Assembly: GCA_977006965.1 (NCBI GenBank)
Contig: OZ345353.1
Span: forward strand, 682,001 to 746,000
Source: Phymatolithon calcareum
Lineage: Eukaryota > Rhodophyta > Florideophyceae > Hapalidiales
Direction: 5' to 3'
Length of the DNA stretch: 64,000 nt
Notes under the pieces: generated by a model
Database searches by the model: none
What the model saw: the letters and a program-made list of their open reading frames with translations, nothing else
What the model was told of the DNA's origin: nothing
Position numbers and translations under genes: made by a program
In this document: positions 1 through 9,810 of the stretch, piece after piece
How positions within the stretch are numbered: the stretch's first letter is position 1
Layout of the letters: the number at the start of each line of letters is the position of its first letter

Positions 1-2795
1 ATTTTTTTCATACCGTCCGACGCCAGCATGTTTCTTCCCCGCATGAGGACCATACACTGGTACGACATTGCGCGGTATATATCCCGCAGCTGAGAACGCA
101 GCACAGGAATGTTTCTCAGACAAATATTGATACTGTGCTCCAGAGCTTCTTCATGTCCTTCATGAATGCACCCCTGAAATATTCCCACTGCCTCCTCTTC
201 GCGGCCATCTTGCAGAGCACTAATTCCATCGTCGTAGGAAGCTCTGGTGAACTCTTTGGACTGAAAGTGATTCTCCAAAGCATTTTTCAGACCCTCGACT
301 CTTTCTTCCCGCCCGTGCCAGAAAGGACCCAGTTCAAATAGAGCGATCTGAGGTGTATAGGGAGGCCAACCTACCCAAACATTGAAACCGAAGACTTTTC
401 CAGGCACATTTCCAGAAATGACCTGAACAGAATTTGAAAGCTTAACTTCTTTCGCTCTGTCGTCAAAACTCTCATGCTTCGAAATCATTCGACTAAGTTT
501 CCATTCTTTCTGTGCACACATTCTGCCCATAAACGCATCCTTCCAATCCTGCCAATTGAAAATTCCTGATTCCACCTCCAGCCACATCGTCATCTGCTCT
601 GATTCAACGTTCAATTCCGCCCAAATGCTTACATCTTGAGGTCCACCAACCGGTGTCATTATGAATCGTTTTGGAAAATCAATCACATTGCTCCCATCCT
701 GTTCGACAGCATTACGAGACGTTTCTGCACATTGTTTCACACACAGCGAAGGAAATCCAAGAATAAAAAGCATCATAAGCGCTTCTGCGTTTCGCAGATC
801 CCCCGCTTTCAGTTCAACTTCTTGTCGTATCTTCCACTGCAAGAACGATTGAACTTCCCAAACAAATCTCATGTTGAAGCTATGGACAAACTTCACGTCG
901 TCGACACTCGTGCATGCCGAACACAGCTGTTTGCTGCAAGTAAAGCTTAACTTATCGGTGGATACATTTGCCATCCAACCGTCCCTGTCACACTGTCTGT
1001 TTTCGACCCAAGCGGCCAGTGTTGATCTGACGAGCTCAATCACGCATCCAATAAACCGACCTGTATCTTTCTTCTCCATGTTCGCCACGTCCCAATGAAG
1101 TCGAGAAGTTTCAAGATCATATTGTTGCTGGAACACAGAAAGCCCTGTATCCTGTGTATACGTAGGCTTCAATCCTGCAAGGAAATCCTCAAGTTTCTCT
1201 CCGCTATCCAAGGCGATATAGTTTTCGATATGAAAGCTTACTTGAAGCAGCTTGAATTCATTGCTTGCACGTAGATTGACGGCATATCGGGCAAGTAGAT
1301 TGAAGTCATTTTTTTCCCGCAATGCATGTCCCCAGGGAAGTGTCTGGGCAAACTCAGATACATCATTCTCGCCATCGCACCCAATTTGATACATCACAAT
1401 GCCCACTAGGCTCTTGTCAAGGCTCTCCCGCAATGAAGCATACTCACGAGGATCGAAGTTAACGCTGAAGTTGGGGTCTTGTATCATGAGCTTAGAAAAA
1501 CAAGCCAGCTGCACTGCACTCACATTCTCGACCGCTGTTCTCTCTTCCTCCTCGAGCTTGTTCAGCAAAGTTTTATCCCAATCATCTCTCACCGCATCTT
1601 TCATAGTTGCCTCATGATCGCGAAAGTTCAATTTGCCATTCTCGCAGCCCTTGCATTTGAAAGGAAGGGGATTTGCTTCGCCCACATCAATCGTGGATTG
1701 ACAATAGATATGGGGCGTAATGCAGTTCTCATGGAATGGAGAAAACAGAGACACGAAGTTCTTCGTAGACCCGTCTGAAGTCACTTCTCCGTGCGTTTTG
1801 TGGGAAGCTGCCGAGACTGCAACAATTCGACAACCGAACAACCGTTTTGTTTCCTCGGTCCCATTCTCAGAGACTTTCTCTAAGCGCCTGGTGTCCACAA
1901 GCCATTCATGTCCAAACTTTGCCAAGAATGACACTACCCAACGAACTGAGCATTCTTCCGGTACCCTTGATTTCAAAACCGATGCAACCAGTCGCGCCGC
2001 TAAACTGTGCCTTTCATGGCTTTCGTATTTGGAGCGATTAAACAGAAGCAGACGAACTGGGAGGACAGTGCTGGTAAACTCATTGTCAATTAGCGAATTG
2101 TTGACAACCATAAGACGGTCCACTGTCCTCTTGACATTTATCAATTTTTCGGATGCGCCGTGCTTACTCGGGATGATAACATTGCCCCACACAGTTGTCG
2201 ACGACCCCTTTAAGAATGACATGCAGTGTGTCCTCAATTTCGTCCACAGGTTCGTTTCGCCATCCACATCTGGTACCGCAGAATTGACATCAGATACTAC
2301 CGGGAGAGTGGAAGATTCTGTACCATCGGACGACGTGGGTGATGCGTGCCTCCAGAAAGTGCATTTATTCCAGAGTCCTGGAATAGGATTCTTCTTAAAC
2401 CACGGTCTGCTGTGTAACGAGCATTCTGGCACGGGGTATCCAAGCTTGATGAGACACGTTAGCGCACGAATATTCCAGTTCGTGAACTCATAAAGTTGGA
2501 TGAGACCCCAAACGTTACGAAGTACGTGGTATGTGTTAAATACTGCCACTGTGATTGCCGCCGCTGCCTCCTTGTGATCGTTGTTCTTCACTTGAAGAAT
2601 AATGTAGAAGATGACGTAGGCAAGAGAGGGTCCTGAGATACACAGCTGGATTGTGCCATTTCGACGTGTATCGTGGATCGTCCTCCACTTTTCAGTGATG
2701 AAGTCCAGGCCGTAGATGAAGGCGAGGGGGATGAATGCGGCGGCATAGACGGAGTAAACAACGATCGCACTGTCTGCGAGTTCCTTGATTGGCAT
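1..2795 (-). CDS. large hypothetical membrane protein, C-terminus beyond window
   Basis: A single frame stays open from an ATG at 2795-2793 to the left edge, about 931 codons with no stop, so the gene is truncated by the window. The N-terminus begins MPIKELADSA and has three hydrophobic stretches, roughly residues 8-30, 45-68 and 75-100, which look like membrane helices. The rest is soluble-looking. It has a cysteine group around CKGCENGKL mid-protein, and a helical stretch near the visible end (SALQDGREEEAVGIFQGC) that faintly recalls Sel1/TPR-type repeats. I do not recognise the family, so no function is assigned. Reading frames on the + strand here are shadows. The frame upstream of the ATG has no other ATG. 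Confidence 0.75.
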   Translation of the reverse strand, partial: MPIKELADSAIVVYSVYAAAFIPLAFIYGLDFITEKWRTIHDTRRNGTIQLCISGPSLAYVIFYIILQVKNNDHKEAAAAITVAVFNTYHVLRNVWGLIQLYEFTNWNIRALTCLIKLGYPVPECSLHSRPWFKKNPIPGLWNKCTFWRHASPTSSDGTESSTLPVVSDVNSAVPDVDGETNLWTKLRTHCMSFLKGSSTTVWGNVIIPSKHGASEKLINVKRTVDRLMVVNNSLIDNEFTSTVLPVRLLLFNRSKYESHERHSLAARLVASVLKSRVPEECSVRWVVSFLAKFGHEWLVDTRRLEKVSENGTEETKRLFGCRIVAVSAASHKTHGEVTSDGSTKNFVSLFSPFHENCITPHIYCQSTIDVGEANPLPFKCKGCENGKLNFRDHEATMKDAVRDDWDKTLLNKLEEEERTAVENVSAVQLACFSKLMIQDPNFSVNFDPREYASLRESLDKSLVGIVMYQIGCDGENDVSEFAQTLPWGHALREKNDFNLLARYAVNLRASNEFKLLQVSFHIENYIALDSGEKLEDFLAGLKPTYTQDTGLSVFQQQYDLETSRLHWDVANMEKKDTGRFIGCVIELVRSTLAAWVENRQCDRDGWMANVSTDKLSFTCSKQLCSACTSVDDVKFVHSFNMRFVWEVQSFLQWKIRQEVELKAGDLRNAEALMMLFILGFPSLCVKQCAETSRNAVEQDGSNVIDFPKRFIMTPVGGPQDVSIWAELNVESEQMTMWLEVESGIFNWQDWKDAFMGRMCAQKEWKLSRMISKHESFDDRAKEVKLSNSVQVISGNVPGKVFGFNVWVGWPPYTPQIALFELGPFWHGREERVEGLKNALENHFQSKEFTRASYDDGISALQDGREEEAVGIFQGCIHEGHEEALEHSINICLRNIPVLRSQLRDIYRAMSYQCMVLMRGRNMLASDGMKK

Positions 2796-2954
2796 TGTGT
2801 AGTGGCTGGGAAAATGGATGAAATTGAATGACGGAGGTTCAGAAATGAACGATCGATGAAGCGACGATGCGGTTTTGTTTTCTTGGGATCCTACAGTTTT
2901 ACAGTACAGTGTATGGTTATAATTTTTATTGTAGTATCCGGCGCCTGCCGGCCT

Positions 2955-3883
2955 GGAGAATGCAGGAAATTGCGTAATTTCGATATTTCTGCGAAACCTT
3001 GCATATTCTGGGAACAAAAAAATCCCCAAGCAGAAGAAACATGTGACCAATAGGACACCTATAATTATCTATCTAAGTATCATTCACTATGATGCATAAT
3101 ATATAGTTTTTCAATTGTTTTTCGGCTTCTCACATACGACACAACTATATGAAACAGTAAGTTACAGAACAAAATTTGCCAAGCGAAAGTTTCGCTTGGC
3201 AAAAAACGAACACGTGGCACGACATGTGCCGGAAATCGAAACTTTCGGCGAGCACCGAACTTCAATTGGACATATTTAATTGAAAAACTTACCATTTTAA
3301 TCATTTTCTCGCGAAACTTGGTAGTCCTCAATGAGTTCTTTCGAAACATATGAAAAAATTCAAGAAAGCCCTACGCATTCCTGACGAAATTTGCCTCCAG
3401 ATATCGAAACTTTCGCGTTTTAGGCGAAACTTTCGACTTTCGCTTGCAACTTTCGCCGGCAAGGAGCGCACATTTTACAATTTTGTTTGCGGAACTTTGT
3501 AGTTCCAACACTAGAGAGTAAGTTTCGCGAAGACCGAATGCATTGCGACTCTCTTTATGCAAAGTTATGGCTCTACAAAAACAGGAAAGCGAAACTTTTT
3601 TCCGCTGTTTCTTGCCAATTGTCAATGCCGAAAGTTTCGCTTGGCGTTTTTCCCAGCAGCCGTTTTTTTTCCGTAACACACGAAAAGAAATCATAACTAC
3701 TACGGCGCGTTCAGATCTGGGAGTAACAATTGAAAGATCCTTTGTGTCGCATCATATGGAGGGTCACTTTGGAAATCGCAGCTAGGCTACATTATTGGTC
3801 ACATATTTTGGGTGGATTGGTTGGTTCTTAGACTGTATTATTTTTTTCGAAATATCGAAATTACGCAATTTCCTGCATTCTCC
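2955..3883. mobile_element. 929-bp element bounded by perfect 35-bp inverted repeats
   Basis: Positions 2955-2989 and 3849-3883 are exact reverse complements over 35 bases (left arm starts GGAGAATGCAGGAAATTGCG). The interior has no credible gene. It is filled with variants of GAAACTTTCGC in both orientations (near 3184, 3237, 3312, 3404, 3424, 3630). This is the build of a non-autonomous DNA transposon or foldback element. I could not find a clear target-site duplication, so the true ends could lie slightly outside. Confidence 0.55.
3175..3203. repeat. palindrome, 14-bp arms with one central base
   Basis: Perfect arms TTTGCCAAGCGAAA and TTTCGCTTGGCAAA flank a single G. The same half-site recurs at 3630-3648 and, less perfectly, near 12785. 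Confidence 0.7.
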
Positions 3884-4411
3884 TGAAGGAATGAGGCCAC
3901 TAACGCTTCACCTTTCGCTATTACTTCTTTCAACTAGGTGGAATGGCACACAACCAAGCTTCCCTGACTTCAGTCCAACGAGGGATTCTAACAACAATCG
4001 ACATGATCCGCCATCTAATTTTACATCATTATTTCGCTATCCGAAACTTTCACATAATTGCACAGTTGTCCAACAAGCAACGGAACACACCGCCACCAGA
4101 AACTGAAAGTACTGTGCACTGTACCCCTGAATGACCCTCGCAAGTGAGATCCAAGTCCCGAATGGTCAATGACGTCTAGTCTCACATCGGCAAATTTGCT
4201 CGAGCATCTCTGTCCCGCAAAAAGTAGAGATGTTGGAGCTGTCTCAACCATTGAAAATCTTCGTATTTATGTTAGTTGAGGGAGAACATGAGGAAGATCG
4301 TGTTCACAGACGGCGTTCTATGCATACGCACTCCTGGCTAATACATATAATAAGAAAAGAAGGAACCACAACTCAAATCTATGTGACTGCAAAATTCACT
4401 TTAGCCCTATC
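3884..4411. other. intergenic, no gene seen
   Basis: Short unrelated frames on both strands. It lies 3' of the acidic coiled-coil gene. I see no RNA gene, repeat or promoter signal worth naming. Confidence 0.5.
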
Positions 4412-6205
4412 TTAAGCCCAGTCTCCTTCAAGGTCGCGTACACTCTTCTCCAATCGATTAACCTCCGCCGAGTCACGATCCAGGGACGCCTGTTTCTGCA
4501 CGAGATTCTGTTCCATTTTCTCGTGTGATTCAGTTGCCGCATCCAATTCCCTCTGTGCTTTTTCTCTCCTCACCTTCAACGTATACCGTTCCCTTGCCGC
4601 GATTCTTGCCGGTTGATTGATATGTTTCTGCGCGAGATAAAGCTCATGCTTCAACGTTTGCACCTCGCCACGCGCTTCGGCGAGCTTAAGTTTAGCATCG
4701 ACTAGAAGCTGTTCCTTCGTCGCAAGCTCAGCCTCCGTTGTATTCTTCAGTTGTTCAAACTGGAGATCCACCACCTCTTTCCGTCGTTCGATTTTCGGTA
4801 ATTCGCTCAAGATACGTCTTGCTTCACCTTTTATGGCGGCAAGCGTGCTTTCCGTCATTGGTTTGAGCAACGCGAGATCCACAAATCCGCTCTGAGCAGA
4901 CCTCAGCGTAGAGATCTGAGCCGTAAGATGATGTTCCAGTTTCAAATGTGTCGTCTCCTCCTCCTTTTCCATTTTCAATGCCGCCTCCGGATCCCAAGAC
5001 GAGATATCAGGCAGCATTTCGTCACGAGTTGGGCTTGATGAAGGGTCACTCTTCTTCAAATCTTTTGGCTTTGAAGGCTTCTTGAACGCCTTGTAAAATG
5101 TCGCTGAAGCGCGGAAGAAAAACCCAGAACCCACACCGCTCTTCTTCCCACTGCTAGAACTTGATTTCGAGTTTTGACTATCTTTTCCAGTTGACGCCGG
5201 ATATATGGAATGCTTTTTGGGCTCTTCTTCGCGTACACTTCCTGACGATGAGTAAGTTCCACCGGTTGAAGAACTTGGTGGGGTCTCGTCGGAAACACTG
5301 CCATCATCTTCAATATGAGTATCCACTCCAAAAAGATCATCGTCCGAATCCACGTCCTGTCCATCCGAATCCATAGCCGCCACGTCGGAATTCATCACCT
5401 GCTCGTCCTTAACTTCAGCATTTCTCGTATCCGAGGCCGAATCCGAACCACTGGGCGTGACATGACTTGTTCGTACGCGCACGGCATCCGGTTTTCGTGA
5501 CTGTCCCAGTGCATGTATCGGGGTCAAATCATCTATGTCGAGATGTGCAACGGGATCATTGTCCTCGGCCGCCCCGTCGTCGCTCGGCGGCGATTTTTCC
5601 AAACTGACACCATTAACATCCGCCGTAGACACGGCGAGCTGATCAAGCTGCTCGAAATCAGTCCCCATGTGCTCTAGCAGTGCAGGGTTTTGTGATTTTT
5701 CATCGGCCTCATCATCGTCGCTCAGGGGAGACTTTTCCAAAACAACAGCACTAAACTCCGCCGAAGGCGCAGCGAGTATATCAAGCTGTTCGAAATCCTT
5801 ATCCGGGTGTTCCACCTCTTCGTTGGACGCGCGGTCGAGAGAGTTTTCATCGACTTCTCCGTCATCGCTCGGCGTCGATTTTCCCAAAGTAACAGCACTA
5901 AGATCAGCCGAGGGTGCGGGAATTTTTTCAAGTTGTTCGAACTCCTTATCAATAGACACAGGGTCGAGAGAACTTTCCGATTCCACATACGACGATGAAG
6001 ACGCGGAAATATCACCATCAGTATCGGAACCGCTACCGTCCGCGGAAGGTTCCTCATCCGCTTCGTCAAGTTCATCATCGACTTGCTTTGCTATCTCACC
6101 GACAAGCACGGTACCAAACGGGGCGGCGGGCCCCGTTGGCGGGGAGCATTCATCCGTGCAGTACAGGGAGTCTGCATCCGATTCGGAGAGGTTATCGCTC
6201 TGCAT
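4412..6205 (-). CDS. acidic, repeat-containing coiled-coil protein, unknown function
   Basis: 597 residues from the first in-frame ATG (6205; MQSDNLSESD). The frame is open further upstream but only through a non-ATG codon. The first two thirds are very acidic and rich in Ser/Asp. They hold three diverged repeats of about 48 residues starting near residues 88, 138 and 184; each begins FEQL and ends with a (K)S(T/P)PSDD-type block. A basic patch (KAFKKPSKPKDLKK) lies in the middle. Roughly residues 420-597 are rich in Lys, Glu, Leu and Ala with heptad spacing, which predicts a long coiled coil running to the C-terminus. There is no signal peptide or membrane segment. The gene is transcribed away from the NAXE gene at 6743. 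I do not recognise the family; a nuclear or cytoskeletal scaffold would fit, but that is a guess. Confidence 0.7.
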   Translation of the reverse strand: MQSDNLSESDADSLYCTDECSPPTGPAAPFGTVLVGEIAKQVDDELDEADEEPSADGSGSDTDGDISASSSSYVESESSLDPVSIDKEFEQLEKIPAPSADLSAVTLGKSTPSDDGEVDENSLDRASNEEVEHPDKDFEQLDILAAPSAEFSAVVLEKSPLSDDDEADEKSQNPALLEHMGTDFEQLDQLAVSTADVNGVSLEKSPPSDDGAAEDNDPVAHLDIDDLTPIHALGQSRKPDAVRVRTSHVTPSGSDSASDTRNAEVKDEQVMNSDVAAMDSDGQDVDSDDDLFGVDTHIEDDGSVSDETPPSSSTGGTYSSSGSVREEEPKKHSIYPASTGKDSQNSKSSSSSGKKSGVGSGFFFRASATFYKAFKKPSKPKDLKKSDPSSSPTRDEMLPDISSWDPEAALKMEKEEETTHLKLEHHLTAQISTLRSAQSGFVDLALLKPMTESTLAAIKGEARRILSELPKIERRKEVVDLQFEQLKNTTEAELATKEQLLVDAKLKLAEARGEVQTLKHELYLAQKHINQPARIAARERYTLKVRREKAQRELDAATESHEKMEQNLVQKQASLDRDSAEVNRLEKSVRDLEGDWA

Positions 6206-6742
6206 GTGCGCACGGCCGTGACGCGTTCGCACGCGTTTCCGTCCCGCGAAAAACCCGTACGCACCTCGCCGGCAAGCGGCGGCGGCGGAGAGTGTTTTGG
6301 AGGAAGCGACGTGTCGCGCACCCTTCTCCTTCCCTGGAAATGTTATTTGCAAAAAATCCGATTGCCCTTCTTGCCTTCGGTCCGTGCGAGGCGAGTCGGA
6401 CGAAGCAAAACTTCACGTCAGATGTTGGCGGACGAGGGATGATTGTGCACCGGTACAGCAAGGGCGTTTGCCTTAGGTTCGCCCAGGGCGCAATGCCAAA
6501 ACTTGTTTGGCCCGCAGCACTTGGCGTCACATCAGTGGTGCAGACTGGCACGGTTATCACCGGAAGCAACGCATGTCATCACACGCTGCTGTAAGGCGGG
6601 GAAAACTCTTCTTCCGCCGATTCAGGTGCACATATGATACGCAGTGCTGATAAATTCAATTGAGAAAGTTGATTCGGAATTCCTGACCGCGTAGAATTAG
6701 GCATGCTCCGTGCACAACGGGGGCACAGACAATCTCCGCGTA
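6206..6742. promoter_or_regulatory. shared upstream region of two divergent genes
   Basis: 537 bp separate the ATG of the acidic coiled-coil gene (-) from the ATG of the NAXE gene (+), so both promoters must lie here. The DNA is GC-rich and has no obvious TATA box. The assignment rests on gene arrangement only. Confidence 0.4.
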
Positions 6743-7618
6743 ATGGGAGGATGCGCCACGTTTGCGGCCCCGCCGCTGCCGGGGCGACGCATGCGTGCAG
6801 CGCTGCAAGGCAAAAGAAGGGTGTGTTGCAGCGCGGCGCGGGAAGATCCTTACGAGGGGCGGACGGAGGCGCTGTTGCGCTGGAACCTCGCTGAAGCGGC
6901 GCATCCGGGCGGCGCGAGTGCGTTCCGTGCCGAACTGGGACGAGGAGCGGCTTCTGCGTTGCGCGCGGTGTATCCGACGGAAACGCGTGTGCTTGTCGCG
7001 TGCGGGTCAGGGCGGAACGGCTCTGTCGGTCTGCATCTTGCAGCGGCACTTTCCGGGGCTGGATATGCAACGGCCGCTTATTTCTGTTCAGAGACGCCGC
7101 CGGCGGAGCTTGCTGGGACATGTGTGGATCATGTGCCGTTCGTTCCAAGTACGGCGGAGTACTATTTTGACGTCGCGGTCGACGCAGTGCTGGGAATTGG
7201 GTATGACGGGGATGACATGAGAGGCTTTGCTGCAGTGCCGTTTGAGTTTGTAGTGAACACACGATTGCCTGTGGTGTCGATTGATGTGCCGAGCGGATGG
7301 GATGTGAATGAAGGACCGAGGGAGATCGATTTGAGGACGGATGAATTTGTGAAGCCGAGATTGCTTGTATCTTTGGGAAAGCCGAAGAAATGTGCTAAGA
7401 AGTTTGGTGGCGCTCTGCATTATTTGTACGACTGGACATCGGGGTCGGAACAAGCTGAATTGTTTGCGTCGAACGCGAGGGCGTTTGCGGGGGATAATGG
7501 TGAGGTTTATGGACGGCCTGGAATGTTTGAGGCGACGCTATTTACAAAGAGGGAGGGGAAGCGGACTTGGGTGTATACCGAGGACGAGTCGGAGGAATTG
7601 TGGGATGAGTTAGATTGA
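6743..7618 (+). CDS. NAXE: NAD(P)H-hydrate epimerase (YjeF N-terminal domain)
   Basis: 291 residues from the first in-frame ATG (MGGCATFAAPPLPGRRMRAA). The family interconverts R and S forms of hydrated NADH or NADPH so that the S-specific dehydratase can repair them. YjeF_N signatures appear in order: CGSGRNGSVGL (about 85-95), DAVLGIGYDG (147-156), VVSIDVPSGWDV (177-188, with the Asp expected in the active site) and LVSLGKPKKCAKKF (208-221). Length matches animal NAXE. About 35 Arg/Ala-rich N-terminal residues look like a mitochondrial or plastid transit peptide. The C-terminal 45 residues (after GEVYGRPGMFEATLF) are unfamiliar, and no ADP-dependent dehydratase or PNPOx domain is fused. A short 3' region follows with TTATTAAAG at 7618. 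Confidence 0.85.
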   Translation: MGGCATFAAPPLPGRRMRAALQGKRRVCCSAAREDPYEGRTEALLRWNLAEAAHPGGASAFRAELGRGAASALRAVYPTETRVLVACGSGRNGSVGLHLAAALSGAGYATAAYFCSETPPAELAGTCVDHVPFVPSTAEYYFDVAVDAVLGIGYDGDDMRGFAAVPFEFVVNTRLPVVSIDVPSGWDVNEGPREIDLRTDEFVKPRLLVSLGKPKKCAKKFGGALHYLYDWTSGSEQAELFASNARAFAGDNGEVYGRPGMFEATLFTKREGKRTWVYTEDESEELWDELD

Positions 7619-8304
7619 TTATTAAAGTTAGTTTTCGACTTGTGCAGTACTTTTTGGTCACAGACAGCAGCTGGTGAGGGAAGATGGGGCGTTTGTACTG
7701 TGGAATGTCACCCCCGGATGGATTTTGGGAATAGGCTGTCATTTGTTTTTGATCAAGACTGCCCACATTGGAGTTTGGAATGCCTTCGTTCCTCGGAAAA
7801 AGGCAGCAGCTGAAGCTCCTGTGCATCCTCTATGTAGTGAAGTTACGGCAGTGCGGATCAAAGAGAGTGCAATACATACTGTATTGCCTCAGGTGCACCC
7901 GATTACAGCATACAGTAGACGGAATTAATGAATTGTGCACGCTGATTTCAGTCCATAGTTGAAGTAAAGTCAGTAGCTTTATAATACGGTACTGTACAAT
8001 CGTACTAGTCATCACCTATGACGACAATTCAATACGTTCCGATGCAGCAAAACATGTCAGATCTGCAAGAATCTGAAAACCAATCAGGAGCTAACAACTC
8101 GTGAATACAGCATACACGTTTCAAATTGCTTCTTTCTTGTAGCACTGTATCAAACAGCTCCACAATTCGGCCTTCAAAACTTATGTCATTTTATATCAAA
8201 GAAACCGTCCTTTCAAACACCCAAAAATCGTACCAAATTTGCATGCGGCATAATGGTACAGTACTCCATTGGCCGCGTGGGAGGAGTCCTTACAATGACG
8301 TTAA
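7619..8304. other. intergenic, no gene seen
   Basis: 3' flank of NAXE and 5' flank of the Ser/Pro-rich gene. Several TACTGTA/TACAGTA words occur (near 7864, 7910, 7990, 8257). No convincing frame or RNA gene. Confidence 0.5.
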
Positions 8305-8457
8305 CATGGATCGCCTTTTTGGGACTGTCGACTGTATGATAAGACCACCTTCAACCGACCTCCAAAACTTTATAACCCGCTGCGTCCCCCAACCGCAACC
8401 ACGCGCCCATCAACTTCCTTCCGCCCACCTAACTGTAACTCCCGCGTCCAACAACTT

Positions 8458-9810
8458 TTGAATGCCCACCATCGGCTCGCCGATGCCCAACTGACTCGAA
8501 TCGTAATCAACGAGCTAAGCCTCCGCGCCCAGTCCGACGGCACGTTGGAGGGGCAACAATCGGCGGGGGCATTCGCCTCAAGGCCCCCTCCGCTCGAGCT
8601 TGCAGATGTTTCTTCGCCACCCCAACTCCGCGCCTGCACGAGGCCGCGGGCGCTCAGCCTTACATCAAGGCCGCCAGCACTCCGCCTTTCGTCCATATCC
8701 ACTTCGCAAGCATTCGACAGATCCTCCTTAACGATCCCGTCCGCACGCGAGCCTTCCTCCACCTCAAACCTGCGTGCACTCCAACTTCCCCCCGCCACCG
8801 GCCCGGGGTTGCACAGACCTCCACCCCTTGTGCTCACCTCCGCGCCGTCGCTCGGCAAGGGTGAATCGCTAACCCTCGCCGACGTCGTCCTCGCTGCATT
8901 TTCCTCTAAATCTTCCTCCTCATCCATCTCCTCGTCCATTGCCCTCTGTTCCGGCGTTGTGACCCCGGAGCGCACTTCGGAGCTTCTGCAACTATTCGCG
9001 AGACAAGGCTCTCTCGCCCTCGCGGCTGAAACGCGCGCAAACACGAAGCGCAATGGCGGTCGCTCACGCGTCATCACCCGACTGCTCGGTGTTGTGCGTC
9101 GCGTGCGAGCGCTGAAACAGCAGGCCAATTCCGACGGCACGTCGCGCACACCGTCTCCTAGACAACGACCGGTGTCGGCGCCGACGCGTCGTGTCACTTT
9201 TGCAAACACTGTTACATTGCTCACTGTTGAGCGCAAATCACCGCTGAGTCCCGTTCGTGTGGTCGGGACTGAAGTGCCCATGCCGCCGGATCGCATATCG
9301 AGAAAACTCGAGGCGTCCCGGCGGGCACGTCAGGCTGCTGTGCGACGGTCGGCTGCTGCGACGCACGCGGATTCACGCGGTGGAGCAATTGCCGCCGTTG
9401 GGTCGGGTGTTCGTGTTCTTTCTCCGAGAGATAGTATTGCCGCTCCGCCGCCTGCTAGAAAACCTGTGACGCCACGGTATTCTGCAAGTAATCCGCGAAC
9501 TCTGGCAACTGGTCCGCGATCGTTGGCAAACAGTCCGCGAAAGAGTAATTCTCCCCGAACAATTGCAAGTGGGGCGCAAAGCCCGAGGAAGGCTGACAGT
9601 CCGCGGGGTATTGGAAGTCCGCGGTTTGAAGGAGATTTAAGCTCGATGAGTCCGAAAGCGTTTGAAAAGACAGCTGCGAGCCCGAAGGTATCTGGCAATT
9701 CGAAGGGCGCTGCAACTCCGCAGTCACGTGCTGTGAGGGCAGGTGTGCAAGATTCGCCAAAGGCGCCTTCACCTACTTCGGTAATGGATGCTGCAAGGTC
9801 CATTTCGTGA
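8458..9810 (+). CDS. Ser/Pro-rich basic protein with MPPDR motif, start unresolved
   Basis: A frame of 450 codons that stays open back to 8305 but has no ATG before residue 275, so the true start must be spliced in, be non-ATG, or be lost. A TATA-like TTTATAACCC lies at 8369. Residues 1-160 are Ser/Pro/Leu-rich. Residues about 165-290 form the conserved part: GSLALAAETRANTKRNGG, then RRVTFANTVTLL, then VPMPPDRIS. From 330 to the end there are many SPR/SPK sites (SPRKSNSPR, SPRKADSPR), a typical proline-directed kinase target tail. The frameshifted copy at 11700-12316 repeats the conserved part in the same frame, which supports this strand over the long opposite frame at 8370-9296. Family and function unknown. 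Confidence 0.55.
   Translation: MNAHHRLADAQLTRIVINELSLRAQSDGTLEGQQSAGAFASRPPPLELADVSSPPQLRACTRPRALSLTSRPPALRLSSISTSQAFDRSSLTIPSAREPSSTSNLRALQLPPATGPGLHRPPPLVLTSAPSLGKGESLTLADVVLAAFSSKSSSSSISSSIALCSGVVTPERTSELLQLFARQGSLALAAETRANTKRNGGRSRVITRLLGVVRRVRALKQQANSDGTSRTPSPRQRPVSAPTRRVTFANTVTLLTVERKSPLSPVRVVGTEVPMPPDRISRKLEASRRARQAAVRRSAAATHADSRGGAIAAVGSGVRVLSPRDSIAAPPPARKPVTPRYSASNPRTLATGPRSLANSPRKSNSPRTIASGAQSPRKADSPRGIGSPRFEGDLSSMSPKAFEKTAASPKVSGNSKGAATPQSRAVRAGVQDSPKAPSPTSVMDAARSIS

Noticed and set aside
3080-3785. Several 70-107-codon frames
   Set aside because: They run through the palindromic repeats of the inverted-repeat element on both strands and do not resemble proteins.
8370-9296. 308-codon frame on the - strand
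   Set aside because: Shadow of the + strand gene; the conserved blocks shared with 11700-12316 exist only in the + frame.
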